A stretch of DNA of 41,540 nucleotides from an uncultured Schlesneria sp. (GCA_903834925.1 CAILLA010000207.1:1-41540); one strand, 5' to 3'. Positions 17,901 to 26,963 are shown, numbered from the stretch's first letter. A program made the numbers and translations. Notes: generated by a model from the sequence alone, not told the origin.

Positions 17901-18561
17901 TCGGCTCCTTCGGAATCGGCTGAGCCGATGCCGCAAGGATGTTACCGACAAGAAATCCTAATGCTGCTGGAGCGACTGTCACTAGCCCCATCAAACCATT
18001 CGCTTTCGACAGCAATGGCTCATCGACCAATTCGGGGACGCAACCCGACTTCGCTGGAGAGAAAAGAGCAGCCAGCGCACCTGTCAAAGCAACAATCACA
18101 ATCAAAAAAGTCATGTTTCCAGAGACGAGCGCAACGAAACCCAATCCCATGATAACGATTTCGGCCGTCTTGCAGGCACGAATCACCCAGGCTTTGGAGA
18201 ATCGATCAGCGAGATACCCAGCGGGTGTGGCCAGCAAAATAAACGGGACGGTGAACGCTGCCAGCCCCAATGATAAGGCACCAGCCTGTCCCAGATGAGG
18301 TTTGGCAATCGGCACGACCAACCACCGAAACGTATGGTCGTTCAAAACCGTAAGGAACTGAACGAACAAGAGACTCAAAAAGCTTCGAGTTGCCAGTCTT
18401 TCATGTGGCAACACGCGATTATCGTGATCAGTCACAACCGTCTCGGTCACATTTTCCAATGCACCGTCACGACCCGGCTCGGGATAATTCTGAGATTTAT
18501 CCTGAGAATCAACAGACGAAATCATCCAACAGCCATTCTCTTGCGAAACGTGATTGAACAT
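14935..18561 (-). CDS. aas: Fused LplT-Aas: MFS transporter, acyltransferase and acyl-ACP/CoA synthetase
   Basis: This 1208-residue protein joins three parts. Residues 60-475 form an MFS transporter with about twelve helices, like LplT, the lysophospholipid flippase. Residues 480-665 form a PlsC-type acyltransferase with NHISFVD (His504, Asp509) and FPEGG (576-580). Residues 695-1200 form an AMP-binding synthetase with FTSGSTGEPKG (844-854) and YGTTE. In E. coli, LplT and the bifunctional Aas take up lysophospholipids and reacylate them; here the modules are one chain, so import and repair are probably coupled at the inner membrane. The start has GAGG five bases upstream. The symbol follows Aas because two of the three modules match it. 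The three motif sets are clear; substrate preference is not. Confidence 0.9.
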   Translation of the reverse strand: MFNHVSQENGCWMISSVDSQDKSQNYPEPGRDGALENVTETVVTDHDNRVLPHERLATRSFLSLLFVQFLTVLNDHTFRWLVVPIAKPHLGQAGALSLGLAAFTVPFILLATPAGYLADRFSKAWVIRACKTAEIVIMGLGFVALVSGNMTFLIVIVALTGALAALFSPAKSGCVPELVDEPLLSKANGLMGLVTVAPAALGFLVGNILAASAQPIPKEPITLSALIPSMTVVMGIAVLGWVISFGLRSVVAADPSRKIPWNPFVETWSSLKRLHADTPLLRAALGIAFFWILASLAQLNVDQLGAKDLGLSQEKIGVLGMMLVLGVGLGSVLAGLWSGGHVELGIVPLGAIGMAFWSVMLCLAGWRGHSSPGTAFVAICISLFFLGLNAGLFDVPLESYLQRRSEAQHLGQVVAATNFLAFTGILIMSGLYFIMIDIWKISPSAVFLIAGIGTIPVAVYIILLLPNATVRFVFWLMVKLFYKVRPYGMENIPRTGGALLTPNHISFVDGVLLLITIPRPIRFIIYADFVQNPKLNWLAKIFDVIPIKADSGPKTLIQSLRTATEALKNGELVCIFPEGGLTRSGQTQPFQAGMIRILKGTDVPVIPIYLHGLWGSIFSHHGGKVFWKWPQKWRYPVSIIFGEPLSSPQSAVEVRDRVQQLGADAVEIGKTQELTPARMFLRSCKKTLRVLRLADSSGVELSGGKLLASVLAMRRVLLREVLGVDEPYVGILLPASGASAIANLSVTLAGRTAVNLNFTTTEGDMRHCVKEANVRHVLTSKKMLEKKPLDLGVEFVFLEDLKEKITNFDKFVAAVAAYVVPAFVLERAIGLTRTRPDDTIAVIFTSGSTGEPKGVMLSHHNVSATVDAADQVFSIKNTDCVLGFLPLFHCFGYVAAFWLPLCVKAKVVFHFNPLDARQIGELAHKYGATIMFGTPTFLRGYLKRCEKEQFSKLDLVVVGAEKMPLDLAEQFREKFGVHPSEGYGTTETSGPACVNVADHRTEQIDQKGTKLGSVGRPMPGVVARAIDPETKQPLPTGTEGMVCIKGSNIMLGYLNHPEKTASVITDGWYQTGDMGFVDDEGFVHITGRISRFSKIGGEMVPHLRIEESLLRIVEDPANTDTGIPLAVTSIPDAKKGERLIVLHRPIVKSVKQVIDELAATGLPTLWIPSHDAFIEVAEIPILGTGKLDLKGIKQVALAFAEKGHVGKA

Positions 18562-18752
18562 CGAGCCTCGGAATACGAAACGATCCTCCGATGACTCACA
18601 CTATTGCGTAAGCCTCGATATTTGAAAAGGATACAATTCGGATTCCAGCGGACCGTACGTTGGTTCGTCCCATACTATCATTCGCAACGGCAATTTAACC
18701 ATCGAACGGCTGATCGCATACTCCAAGAAGATTTGGCCGAGATAAACAAGAA

Positions 18753-18780
18753 CACCCCGGCACGCAATTGTACCGGGGTG
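18753..18780 (-). terminator. Intrinsic terminator after the GATase-like gene
   Basis: On the minus strand CACCCCGGTAC pairs with GTGCCGGGGTG around the loop AATTGC, an 11-bp stem with one G-T wobble, and is followed by TTCTTGTTT. It starts 33 bases after the stop of the amidotransferase-like gene. Confidence 0.75.
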
Positions 18781-18813
18781 CAGGAACAAAATTGGAAGCT
18801 TTCCATCAGCAGC

Positions 18814-19578
18814 TTACGCAGCAACACGCTGTGGCATCTTGAGGATTGTTGGCTCGCTGCCGTGTGCAGCTGACATGAACTCCTGGAAGACTTGCATATC
18901 CAAAGCCGAAGCGGTGTCGTCTTCAGGATGCCACTGAACTCCGAGACAGAACCAGTCAGCGTCGATCGATTCGTAGCATTCGATCACGCCATCAGGAGCA
19001 TGTGCAGACGCCTTGAAACAATTGGCAAGACGGTTAACCGCCATATGATGTTCGCTATTGACGCGAATTTCACCTGGACCGTAAATGTCCCAGCAACGAG
19101 TCCCTTCAACGATCTCAATAATGTGGCGGTTATGTTTTTCGACGGGATCTCGGTGGTGCAAAGCACGTGGAACTGATTCAGGAATGTGCTGAATCAAAGT
19201 CCCACCGCAGATGACGTTCAAAGTCTGCATGCCGGAACCAATTGCCAGGATTGGAAGTCGCATTTCCACGGCCAGCTTAGCCATGCGACGGTCGAAGTCC
19301 TCACGTCGGACGGGCATTGGTCGCGTGTGGGGATGAGGCTCCATCCCCAGTCGCATCGGATCCAAATCCATGGAACATCCAGCGAGCACAACTCCATCAC
19401 ACATCTCAAGAGTTTGTCTCAAATCATCATCATTGGCGTGTGGAGGAATTAGCATTGGCAACCCCCCAGCAGTATTGATCGAATCATAATACCCGGTGTT
19501 GAACCAACTCAGCGCCAGCGCGTCCTTACGAGCGGGTCGATAATCGCCATTCATACCGATAACAGGTTTCGTCTTCAT
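18814..19578 (-). CDS. Peptidase C26 / class I glutamine amidotransferase-like protein lacking the catalytic Cys
   Basis: This 254-residue protein has the fold of gamma-glutamyl-gamma-aminobutyrate hydrolase (PuuD, peptidase C26). Supporting parts are the N-terminal IGMNGDYRP, the strand VVLAGCSMDLDP and the C-terminal GVQWHPE with His217 and Glu219 of the catalytic triad. The nucleophile elbow, normally GICRGMQ, reads AIGSGMQ at 112-118, so the Cys is replaced by Gly114. The codon is GGT on the coding strand, so this is not an ORF artefact. The protein is therefore probably not a hydrolase of the usual kind. AAGGGA six to eight bases upstream supports the start. It is monocistronic: an intrinsic terminator follows and a long leader precedes. 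Its role is unknown; ligand binding is one possibility. Confidence 0.86.
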   Translation of the reverse strand: MKTKPVIGMNGDYRPARKDALALSWFNTGYYDSINTAGGLPMLIPPHANDDDLRQTLEMCDGVVLAGCSMDLDPMRLGMEPHPHTRPMPVRREDFDRRMAKLAVEMRLPILAIGSGMQTLNVICGGTLIQHIPESVPRALHHRDPVEKHNRHIIEIVEGTRCWDIYGPGEIRVNSEHHMAVNRLANCFKASAHAPDGVIECYESIDADWFCLGVQWHPEDDTASALDMQVFQEFMSAAHGSEPTILKMPQRVAA

Positions 19579-20141
19579 AAAAATCCCTTTTTTCGTAGCA
19601 CATCCTGTGCAAGACCACCTACCAACACATCGCCGGAAAGCTCCGCTGGGCGCGACGCACCCCCCTTAATTGGCGGACCGACGTTAGACTCCGTGAGGGC
19701 CACACGAACACAAGACTGTTCGCATGCCAAAATCCGCATTCCATCCCAAATGATTTATGAATCGAGATTTCGACTCAAATAAGGGAGGAATACCAAAACC
19801 ATCAAACGACTGTATCAACGAATCCATTCTTACAGCTCCCACCCGATTCCTTCAGGTGCCATTCGAAAGATTGTGGAGGAACAACAAGAGCCTCGCACTG
19901 ACTTTCAAACCGTTCTGATTATCGCTGTTCATCTCATTCCTTGAGATTCAAGCAACGTCATCCTCACGACGAGCGGAACTTATCGGCGCCTTTCGACAAT
20001 GTAAAGCAAATCGTCGATTTTGTGGCCAAAAACAACATTAACCACAACATATAGTGCGACCATGCAACCTGTCATGCGCAAGCCGTAAGCGATACCATCA
20101 GGAACACATTCTCAACCAAACCCCCCAATTTGCAGCCCCCG
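19579..20141. other. Intergenic region between divergent genes
   Basis: I see no gene, RNA or clear repeat in these 563 bases between the GATase-like gene and rlmN. It must contain promoters for both directions. Short purine-rich pieces such as AAGGGAGGAA near 19780 resemble ribosome binding sites, but no supported reading frame follows them. Confidence 0.5.
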
Positions 20142-21215
20142 ATGCCCTCTTTCAAACCTGATATCACTGGTTTCCGACGCCAGGATCTGGCCAACAAACT
20201 GGCGGAAATCAATCTCGACCCAAGCCTTGTCAAACCCTTGTGGAATGGGATCTACATCAAAGGTGCAACAGGCTTTTCCCAGATCTCGGCCATCTCGCGA
20301 AAACATCAGTTACAACTCGCAGATCACTTTCACATCGGTCGTCCGACGATCAATCGCGAATTGGTTTCCACGGATGGCACCCGGAAGTGGTTATTGCAAT
20401 TCCCCGATGGACATCGAATAGAATCCGTGATGATCCCTGAACAGGATCGCGGGGCACTGTGTGTCTCGTCGCAAGTTGGTTGCACTTTGTCATGTACGTT
20501 TTGCCATACCGGCACAATGAAACTTGCCCGCAACTTGACCGCAACAGAAATCGTCGCACAGATCTTGAACGCACGTGATGGACTCTTTGAATGGGGCAAA
20601 ACGCGTTCTGATTGCGTCTGTACAAATATCGTGTTGATGGGGATGGGTGAACCTCTCTTCAATTTTGAGAACGTTTCGACGGCGATTCAGATCATGATGG
20701 ACGGCGATGGACTCGGATTTTCTCGAAGACGAATCATGCTTTCGACAGCTGGAGTTGTCCCGATGATCAAACGGGTTGGGATCGAGCTCGGTGTCAACCT
20801 CGCGATCAGTCTTCACGCAGTCCGGGACGAATTGCGAGACGAACTGGTTCCGCTCAACAGGAAATATCCTCTTCAAGAATTACTTCAAGCCTGCCGCGAT
20901 TACCCAGCGGCGAGCAATGCTCGCCGTATTACCTTTGAATATGTGACGTTGAACGACGTCAACGATTCTGACGCCGATGCCCGGGAATTGGTTCGGCTTT
21001 TGCGGGGTATCCACGCAAAGGTCAACCTCATTCCCTGGAACCCATGGCCTGGTGCCCCCTACCAAACTTCGACCCGAGACAGGATTCAATCGTTCGCGAA
21101 AATCATCAATGATGCTGGCTATTCCTCGGCAATTCGAGCCACACGCGGGGAAGACATCATGGCCGCTTGTGGTCAACTGAAATCGGATAGCGAACTTTCC
21201 ACCATCACTCGCTGA
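20142..21215 (+). CDS. rlmN: 23S rRNA (adenine2503-C2)-methyltransferase RlmN
   Basis: This 357-residue radical SAM enzyme methylates C2 of A2503 in 23S rRNA and, in some bacteria, A37 of tRNAs. It acts in the cytosol. The radical SAM cluster motif is CTLSCTFC (Cys114, 118, 121), followed by MGMGEP, the SAM-binding GEP motif. The second mechanistic Cys lies in RATRGEDIMAACGQL near the C-terminus. Length fits the family. The ATG at 20142 is chosen because the N-terminus then begins in the small helical domain; a TTG four codons upstream is possible and neither has a good ribosome binding site. It is followed by tdh after 167 bases. Confidence 0.96.
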   Translation: MPSFKPDITGFRRQDLANKLAEINLDPSLVKPLWNGIYIKGATGFSQISAISRKHQLQLADHFHIGRPTINRELVSTDGTRKWLLQFPDGHRIESVMIPEQDRGALCVSSQVGCTLSCTFCHTGTMKLARNLTATEIVAQILNARDGLFEWGKTRSDCVCTNIVLMGMGEPLFNFENVSTAIQIMMDGDGLGFSRRRIMLSTAGVVPMIKRVGIELGVNLAISLHAVRDELRDELVPLNRKYPLQELLQACRDYPAASNARRITFEYVTLNDVNDSDADARELVRLLRGIHAKVNLIPWNPWPGAPYQTSTRDRIQSFAKIINDAGYSSAIRATRGEDIMAACGQLKSDSELSTITR

Positions 21216-21382
21216 CGAACCAATCCGACTGATTCACTGTCCTTTAAGTTGTCAGACTTGCATTCCAGTACACAACCTTCAAAACTCAGTCTCCCTCAAC
21301 ACGATCAATCTCCCTCGCTGTTTTCTCCTTTTTATGGAGACGGCGGTCAAATAATCTCATCAAAGAACGGAAAACGATTCGA

Positions 21383-22420
21383 ATGAAACTGATGAAAGCT
21401 CTGGTCAAGGATAAAGCGGCTCCCGGCCTTACCCTGCAAGACGTTCCGGTGCCAGGAATCGGAATCAACGATGTCCTGATTCAAGTCGATCGTACAGGAA
21501 TCTGCGGTACTGACCTTCATATTTACAAATGGGACTCATGGGCACAAAAGACAATTCCCGTTCCGATGGTGGTTGGCCACGAATTTGTCGGAGAGATCGT
21601 TGAAGTCGGCTCGAACGTCACGGACTTCCACCCGGGTGAAGTCGTCAGCGGCGAAGGCCATGTCGTTTGTGGCCGCTGTCGTAATTGCCTTGCCGGACGA
21701 CGACATCTGTGCAAGGACACAAAAGGTGTAGGCGTTAACCGCCCCGGTGCATTTGCAGAATACTTGTCGCTCCCAATGACGAATGTCTGGCATCATCGCG
21801 AAGATATCGACCGGGATGTTGCCTCAATCTACGATCCTTTTGGAAACGCGGTTCATACCGCATTGTCTTTTCCGGTTCTGGGTGAGGATGTTCTGATCAC
21901 TGGTGCCGGACCAATCGGCATCATGGCCGCCGCCATCGTAAAGCACGCCGGAGCACGCTACGTCGTCATCACTGACGTCAATGATTATCGGCTGAACCTC
22001 GCGAAAAAGATGGGCGCCACCGTCGCACTGAATGTGACAACCGGCAATCTCGAGGATGTCCAGAAACAACTGGGCATGAAAGAAGGATTCGACGTTGGAC
22101 TTGAAATGTCTGGCAATCCTGCCGCCTTTCGTGAAATGTTGAACAACATGGCTCATGGCGGAAAGATTGCCATGCTCGGAATCCCCTCGGAACAAATCGC
22201 CATCGACTGGAATATCGTTGTCTTTAACATGTTGACCATCAAAGGAATCTACGGACGCGAAATGTACGAGACCTGGTACAAGATGTCGGTCATGTTGGAA
22301 AGTGGCCTGGATATCCGACCCGTCATCACACATCGATTCCATTACACGGAGTTTGAAAAAGGTTTTGCTGCCATGATGTCAGGGCAGTCGGGAAAGGTCG
22401 TCTTGAACTGGAGAGATTAA
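21383..22420 (+). CDS. tdh: L-threonine 3-dehydrogenase
   Basis: This 345-residue zinc-dependent dehydrogenase oxidises L-threonine to 2-amino-3-ketobutyrate with NAD. It matches the E. coli Tdh pattern throughout: CGTD (Cys41) and GHE (His66, Glu67) at the catalytic zinc, Cys96, 99, 102 and 110 at the structural zinc, [11 protein letters not shown], the nucleotide-binding GAGPIG and NAVHTALSF. Its end, [11 protein letters not shown], is also characteristic. The usual partner, 2-amino-3-ketobutyrate CoA ligase (Kbl), is not next to it. The ATG at 21383 is used; an ATG three codons later is equally possible. Confidence 0.96.
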   Translation: MKLMKALVKDKAAPGLTLQDVPVPGIGINDVLIQVDRTGICGTDLHIYKWDSWAQKTIPVPMVVGHEFVGEIVEVGSNVTDFHPGEVVSGEGHVVCGRCRNCLAGRRHLCKDTKGVGVNRPGAFAEYLSLPMTNVWHHREDIDRDVASIYDPFGNAVHTALSFPVLGEDVLITGAGPIGIMAAAIVKHAGARYVVITDVNDYRLNLAKKMGATVALNVTTGNLEDVQKQLGMKEGFDVGLEMSGNPAAFREMLNNMAHGGKIAMLGIPSEQIAIDWNIVVFNMLTIKGIYGREMYETWYKMSVMLESGLDIRPVITHRFHYTEFEKGFAAMMSGQSGKVVLNWRD

Positions 22421-22438
22421 GCGTGATTCATGCGAAGA

Positions 22439-22468
22439 CACTGCGTCGGAGAAGACTCCGATGCAGTG
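22439..22468. repeat. Family B-type hairpin between convergent genes
   Basis: CACTGCGTCGGAG pairs with CTCCGATGCAGTG around AAGA, a 13-bp stem with one wobble. It is followed by GCACGC and an A-rich piece, as in the second hairpin of the repeats at 7698 and 39479. It sits between the convergent tdh and esterase genes and may end transcription of both. Confidence 0.82.
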
Positions 22469-22502
22469 GCACGCAACCCGAAAAGCCAAGTCTTGAAACT
22501 GA

Positions 22503-25136
22503 CTAGTTTCTTTGAGCTGCGAAAAGTCTTGGCGCACCACCTGTCACAGGAATTCGAAACTCAGAGTGTGACCCGACTGGCAACGTATAGACCTCTGAAC
22601 CCGTTGGAAGATTATGTCGATACGTCAGCGGATACGGGATCTCGAACTCGTGCGAATTGCCTGGCTTCAATATCAAAAGTGCTCCCCACGCACTTGTCGG
22701 GGCTTTTGTCTGGTAGGTAAACGGCTGATCGCTGAGGTTAGAGATCTTAATCCGGGCCATGTGATACGAAACATCAACGATGGGTGACTTCCATTCGAAA
22801 CCAAACATCCGCATCTTTGACTCGCCAACTTTGATATCCGGAACTTCGGCCGTCACGGTCTTCAATTGGCCACAATACGCTGCCCAACCCTCTTTGAATA
22901 ACTCGATGTAACGGTCGGCCCGAAGTGCCTTGTCTTTCGCTTTGTAAGTTTCGACAAACCTACCGCTTCCCGTCACATCGGCCGCAGTTAACCAATCCAG
23001 ACTGATCACTCGTTGATCGTGGGCGGGCTTTAATAATTCGGCTTTCACTTGCTCTGAAACCTTCAGATCAAACGTCGCGCACGGCTGCCATGGTTGGTCG
23101 AGTGTGGATTTGAATGACACAGTCACCTGCGCGTCAGGCAGCTGGAATTCCAAGGTGTTTGTCTTCTTGGACTCGGCGTTACCTGCATCCTTGACGTCTA
23201 ACGGACGAAGGATTCGCAACGTTGAGCGGACCTGCAATGCTTCCCCGAATTGCTTTAAATCAGGAATGATCTCTTGAAGTGTCGCGCGATCTGCCAGACG
23301 CGAAAACAGTGGCTCGGGAATATCCTGAAGGTCCAGTTGTGTCAGGCCCGAGTTCGCATAAAGTTCTGTAAGTGAGCCTAAAATCTTTGGCGCAACAACA
23401 AAGTGCATCGCTTTGTCCGAGGGAAGTTGTGCCAGCGAAATCCGGGATTCATCTGACCGCTGATATGCAGCCGTAGGCGTGTCAGACTTCGGACCGGTAT
23501 CCGGCTGTAACGGCTTGGCAGCATCAAACGGGTTAATGCTGGCAAGGGTCAGCCCGGCAATCAGCGAAATCCCATTCTCGTCTGCCGTGATCTGTTCCGG
23601 CCAGGCTTTAAACCTGGGCGGGTTGATCGGCAAGGGCCAGAATTTCGCCAGTGAAGAACCAGAATCCGTCGCCGCAGAGCCGGACTCTGGTAACGTCAGA
23701 GACTTTTCAATCTCTTGTGCAACCCGTGGAGCGATGCTGGTCACTTCATTCTCAATCCGAGACTTGGCACCATACAAGCCGTTTCTCAGCCCACTGACAA
23801 CAGCTTCCTCTGTCATGCCGAATCCTTGTACCGAAACACCCGCTGGATTCGAAATCGACCAGTTATCGTTCGGAATCTGAAAGCCTGACGAAGCGACTCG
23901 CAGCCGCAGCTTTCGATCGGCGATGTAGGGTTCCAACTCCAGATTGAACCAGACTGGATAACGCTGTCCGATCGAGATTGTAATCGGTCCTGTTTGAGCG
24001 GAATGACGAGCGCCTTCCACCGATGTTCCACCAATCGTCAACGTGACATTGCGAATCCCAAGCTGTACCAGAACCCGGCCCTGACTCCAACCTCTCGCAA
24101 CAACTCGTTCCAGTTGACCGTTGTAAGAGATACCTGAAAACCGAATGCTGAACTGACGACCTGAAGCAACCGTGCTGTCGAACATGTCGTTCAGTCGACC
24201 TGTCAGCAAGTCGCGCGAAACGGTTTGTGGAATCGAATAGGTCAACGCATCCAGAACATCATTGCCGATCCGCATACCGACCGCTTGCGATATTTCCCGA
24301 ACCGGAACGAACGGGACATTGACCGGAACAACGGGCTTCACTGTCGCGGTGCCCAGTTGAGTCGCTGACTTCCCTGGATTCAGCATCCAGGCAACCACAG
24401 CATCGTTTCCGTAAACCTCGGCACTGATGTCGTGTACCCCATCAGGTAGCTCGGTAAATGTTGCTGTTCCACCGGCCGCGTTCAGGGCGTCGACCATCTT
24501 ACGGCCCTCTTCGGGTTTCACGAGAACATCCTTCGCTCCGTGAAATGCCCAGACCGGTAGATTCTTCAAGCTGGCGATCTTGTCATTATCACCACCTCCA
24601 GAAACGGGTACCAATGCAGACCAGCGAGACGGTTCCGCCATAGCCAGGCTCCAGGTTCCAAACCCGCCCATGGACCAACCTGTTAGAACCACTCGCTTCT
24701 CATTGACGTTATAGTGTTTGCGGACATCATCAAGCGATTCAAGAGCGCGTTTGCCATCCGGATTGTCGGCCGACCACGATTCGAGAATTCGTCCTTCAGA
24801 CAACTCACATTGCGGTAGAACGACAAGAAACGGAAATGTCTTTGCCCGCGCTTTGATGTAGGGTGCAAACCCCGCCAGCAACTGTAATCGATTGTCCTTC
24901 CCTCGTTCCCCAGCGCCATGAAGGAATAAGATTGCCGGCGTCGGTTTGTCCGATCGATAACTTGCGGGAACAAAAACAACATATTTGTGCTCACCCGAGC
25001 CGTCGCTAAAAGATCGATCATAGAATCGCCCAATCGACTCCTGTGCGATCAACGAGCCCCCCGCAAACAGGATGATTCCGGCAATCAAACCGACAAAACT
25101 TCGACCGAATCGAGATCCGTGATGAATTGCCTTCAC
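22503..25136 (-). CDS. Large exported alpha/beta hydrolase (esterase) with long unexplained C-terminal part
   Basis: This 877-residue protein starts with a signal sequence (hydrophobic residues 12-30) and is probably periplasmic. Residues 45-255 are an esterase/PHB-depolymerase-like alpha/beta hydrolase: oxyanion region FLHGAG (71-76), nucleophile elbow GWSMGG (Ser155), Asp203 in FHGAKD and His235 in DGVHD. The remaining 620 residues are beta-rich with no motif I know. They include a central segment with two domain-like blocks and a C-terminal segment (GFEWKSPIVDVSYHMARIKI) resembling an immunoglobulin-like strand set. The GTG start has AAGGAGG seven bases upstream, an excellent site. It follows the DUF1501 gene by 329 bases on the same strand. 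Substrate is unknown. Confidence 0.85.
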   Translation of the reverse strand: MKAIHHGSRFGRSFVGLIAGIILFAGGSLIAQESIGRFYDRSFSDGSGEHKYVVFVPASYRSDKPTPAILFLHGAGERGKDNRLQLLAGFAPYIKARAKTFPFLVVLPQCELSEGRILESWSADNPDGKRALESLDDVRKHYNVNEKRVVLTGWSMGGFGTWSLAMAEPSRWSALVPVSGGGDNDKIASLKNLPVWAFHGAKDVLVKPEEGRKMVDALNAAGGTATFTELPDGVHDISAEVYGNDAVVAWMLNPGKSATQLGTATVKPVVPVNVPFVPVREISQAVGMRIGNDVLDALTYSIPQTVSRDLLTGRLNDMFDSTVASGRQFSIRFSGISYNGQLERVVARGWSQGRVLVQLGIRNVTLTIGGTSVEGARHSAQTGPITISIGQRYPVWFNLELEPYIADRKLRLRVASSGFQIPNDNWSISNPAGVSVQGFGMTEEAVVSGLRNGLYGAKSRIENEVTSIAPRVAQEIEKSLTLPESGSAATDSGSSLAKFWPLPINPPRFKAWPEQITADENGISLIAGLTLASINPFDAAKPLQPDTGPKSDTPTAAYQRSDESRISLAQLPSDKAMHFVVAPKILGSLTELYANSGLTQLDLQDIPEPLFSRLADRATLQEIIPDLKQFGEALQVRSTLRILRPLDVKDAGNAESKKTNTLEFQLPDAQVTVSFKSTLDQPWQPCATFDLKVSEQVKAELLKPAHDQRVISLDWLTAADVTGSGRFVETYKAKDKALRADRYIELFKEGWAAYCGQLKTVTAEVPDIKVGESKMRMFGFEWKSPIVDVSYHMARIKISNLSDQPFTYQTKAPTSAWGALLILKPGNSHEFEIPYPLTYRHNLPTGSEVYTLPVGSHSEFRIPVTGGAPRLFAAQRN

Positions 25137-25465
25137 GTGGCATCCTCCTTAAATGCGTGCCGCGTGGTGTTCCCACGCGCATGATGATTGAGTTAAGCAA
25201 GGCCGATTCAGCACCCGGCCAAATAAGCCGCAACGACTGAAGCTGAAAAACTTCAGTGGGGTAAGCATCCCGCTTGCCCATAATTCAGAGACGACTTACT
25301 CGTACCTCAGAGATGGCATGCCAACAGCCTGACACCACTCGTCCGATACACAGTGTTTTCAGTCCGTCTCGCCGACTCGAAAATCTTGTTCGAGCTACCG
25401 TAGCTTAGGCACATCTTGCAGACAGTCAACACGCTGGCACAAAACAAATCACAATTTCACAATTC
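25137..25465. other. Intergenic region with small hairpins
   Basis: No gene is seen in these 329 bases. Two small hairpins are present: CGCGTGG/CCACGCG at 25161-25179 in the leader of the esterase gene, and ACTGAAG/CTTCAGT at 25236-25257. Neither has a terminator-like T-run. Confidence 0.5.
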
Positions 25466-26950
25466 TCAGGCCAGAACCTTTTCGATCACGTGACGCTCGT
25501 CCACTCCGGTCAGACGCTGGTCCAGACCATTGTAAAAGTAGCTGAGGCGACGATGATCGAATCCCATCAACCGCAAGATCGTCGCATGCAGGTCGGAAAC
25601 ATGAGCACGGTCTTCCACCCCTGTGAATCCAAGTTCATCAGTCGCGCCGATCGCCTGACCACCCTTCACGCCGCCCCCCGCAAGCCACATCGAAAATCCA
25701 AGCCAGTTGTGATCGCGACCTGGCTTTCCAACACCTTCGCTTGTTGCCGTCCTGCCAAATTCACCACCCCATACGATCAAAGTCTCGTCCCATTGGCCTC
25801 GTTGCTTCAGGTCGGCAATTAAGGCGGCGATTGGCTTATCTGTTTCTCCCGCATGAATTTTGTGATTCGTAATACAGTCGTTATGACCATCCCACGTCGC
25901 TTCAATATGACCACCGCCCGAATAGATCTGAATGAAGCGAACACCCTGTTCCACCAGTCGCCGCGCGACGAGACACTTGCGACCAAATTCCGAAGTGAGT
26001 GGATCATTAAGGCCATACATGGACTGAGTCTCTTGGCTCTCCCGCTCAACATCAACCACTTCCGCAGCACTTGTCTGCATGCGATAGGCCAGTTCATAAG
26101 ACGAAATCCGCGCCGCCAGTTCCGATTGTTCCGAATGCCGAGCTGCGTGTTCTTCGTTCAGTTTGGCAAACAGATCCAACGAATGCCGTTGAGTCCGTGC
26201 CCCAACCCCTTCAGGCGTAGCGAGATCTAAAAGCGGTGACCCTTTACTGCGAAATAATGTTCCCTGATTGGCCGCTGGCATATAACCCGCCCCCCAGTTC
26301 GGGGCACCGCCAATCGGCCCGCCTCGTGAATCCGTCATCACGACAAAGTTCGGAAGATTCTCGTTCAGCGAACCAAGCCCATAATTGAGCCACGAACCGA
26401 GACTCGGTCGTCCCGTTAATGGACTGCCGGTGTTCATTTGCAGGCAACCCGAAGAATGGGCTGCCGTATCGGTATACATGGCTCTTAAGACACAGAGATC
26501 GTCCGCATGTTGCGCAGTTTGGGAATAGAGTTCGCTGATCTCTAACCCGCTTTCGCCGTACTTTTGAAACCTGAACGGACTGCGCATCAGATAACCAATC
26601 GGACGACCGTTCGAGCCAAACTTCAGATCACCCGAATAAGGCTTCCCATCGTATTTGTCGAGTACCGGTTTCGGATCGAACGTGTCTATCTGACTGGGGC
26701 CACCATTCATAAACAGAAAAATACAATGCTTGGCCTTCACCGGAAATTGTAAAGGCTTGCCAACATTCGAAGGCTTGACGGACGATGCCGTCGTCTCCGC
26801 AGCTGACAATGAATTGTTCGTGCCATCAAAGAATCCGTCGCGAGACAGGAGGTCCACCAAACCGAGCGACGCAAATCCACCGCCGACTTCCCACAAAAAT
26901 GAACGACGCGATTGACCACAGGGGGTCGGATTCGGCGAAAAGCGATTCAT
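25466..26950 (-). CDS. DUF1501 protein with Tat signal
   Basis: This 494-residue protein is a DUF1501 family member, related to the sulfatase/alkaline phosphatase superfamily, with a Tat signal (QSRRSFLWEVGGG, residues 13-25). Supporting segments are CIFLFMNGGPSQIDTFDPKP, SQTAQHADDLCVLRAMYTD, the motif VWGGEFGRT and AGGGVKGG. It pairs with the upstream PSCyt1/DUF1549 protein with a gap of 13 bases, the classic planctomycete arrangement repeated many times per genome. A role in breakdown of sulfated or other complex polysaccharides has been suggested for such pairs; the sequence alone does not prove it. The ATG at 26950 is chosen because AAGGG lies nine bases upstream; the upstream in-frame ATG at 26986 would overlap the previous gene. 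Confidence 0.93.
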   Translation of the reverse strand: MNRFSPNPTPCGQSRRSFLWEVGGGFASLGLVDLLSRDGFFDGTNNSLSAAETTASSVKPSNVGKPLQFPVKAKHCIFLFMNGGPSQIDTFDPKPVLDKYDGKPYSGDLKFGSNGRPIGYLMRSPFRFQKYGESGLEISELYSQTAQHADDLCVLRAMYTDTAAHSSGCLQMNTGSPLTGRPSLGSWLNYGLGSLNENLPNFVVMTDSRGGPIGGAPNWGAGYMPAANQGTLFRSKGSPLLDLATPEGVGARTQRHSLDLFAKLNEEHAARHSEQSELAARISSYELAYRMQTSAAEVVDVERESQETQSMYGLNDPLTSEFGRKCLVARRLVEQGVRFIQIYSGGGHIEATWDGHNDCITNHKIHAGETDKPIAALIADLKQRGQWDETLIVWGGEFGRTATSEGVGKPGRDHNWLGFSMWLAGGGVKGGQAIGATDELGFTGVEDRAHVSDLHATILRLMGFDHRRLSYFYNGLDQRLTGVDERHVIEKVLA

Positions 26951-26963
26951 TGTTGAAAACCCT

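Noticed and set aside
19579-20141. Riboswitch or small RNA in the long gap before rlmN
   Set aside because: I saw no conserved riboswitch core or strong hairpin; the length alone is not evidence.
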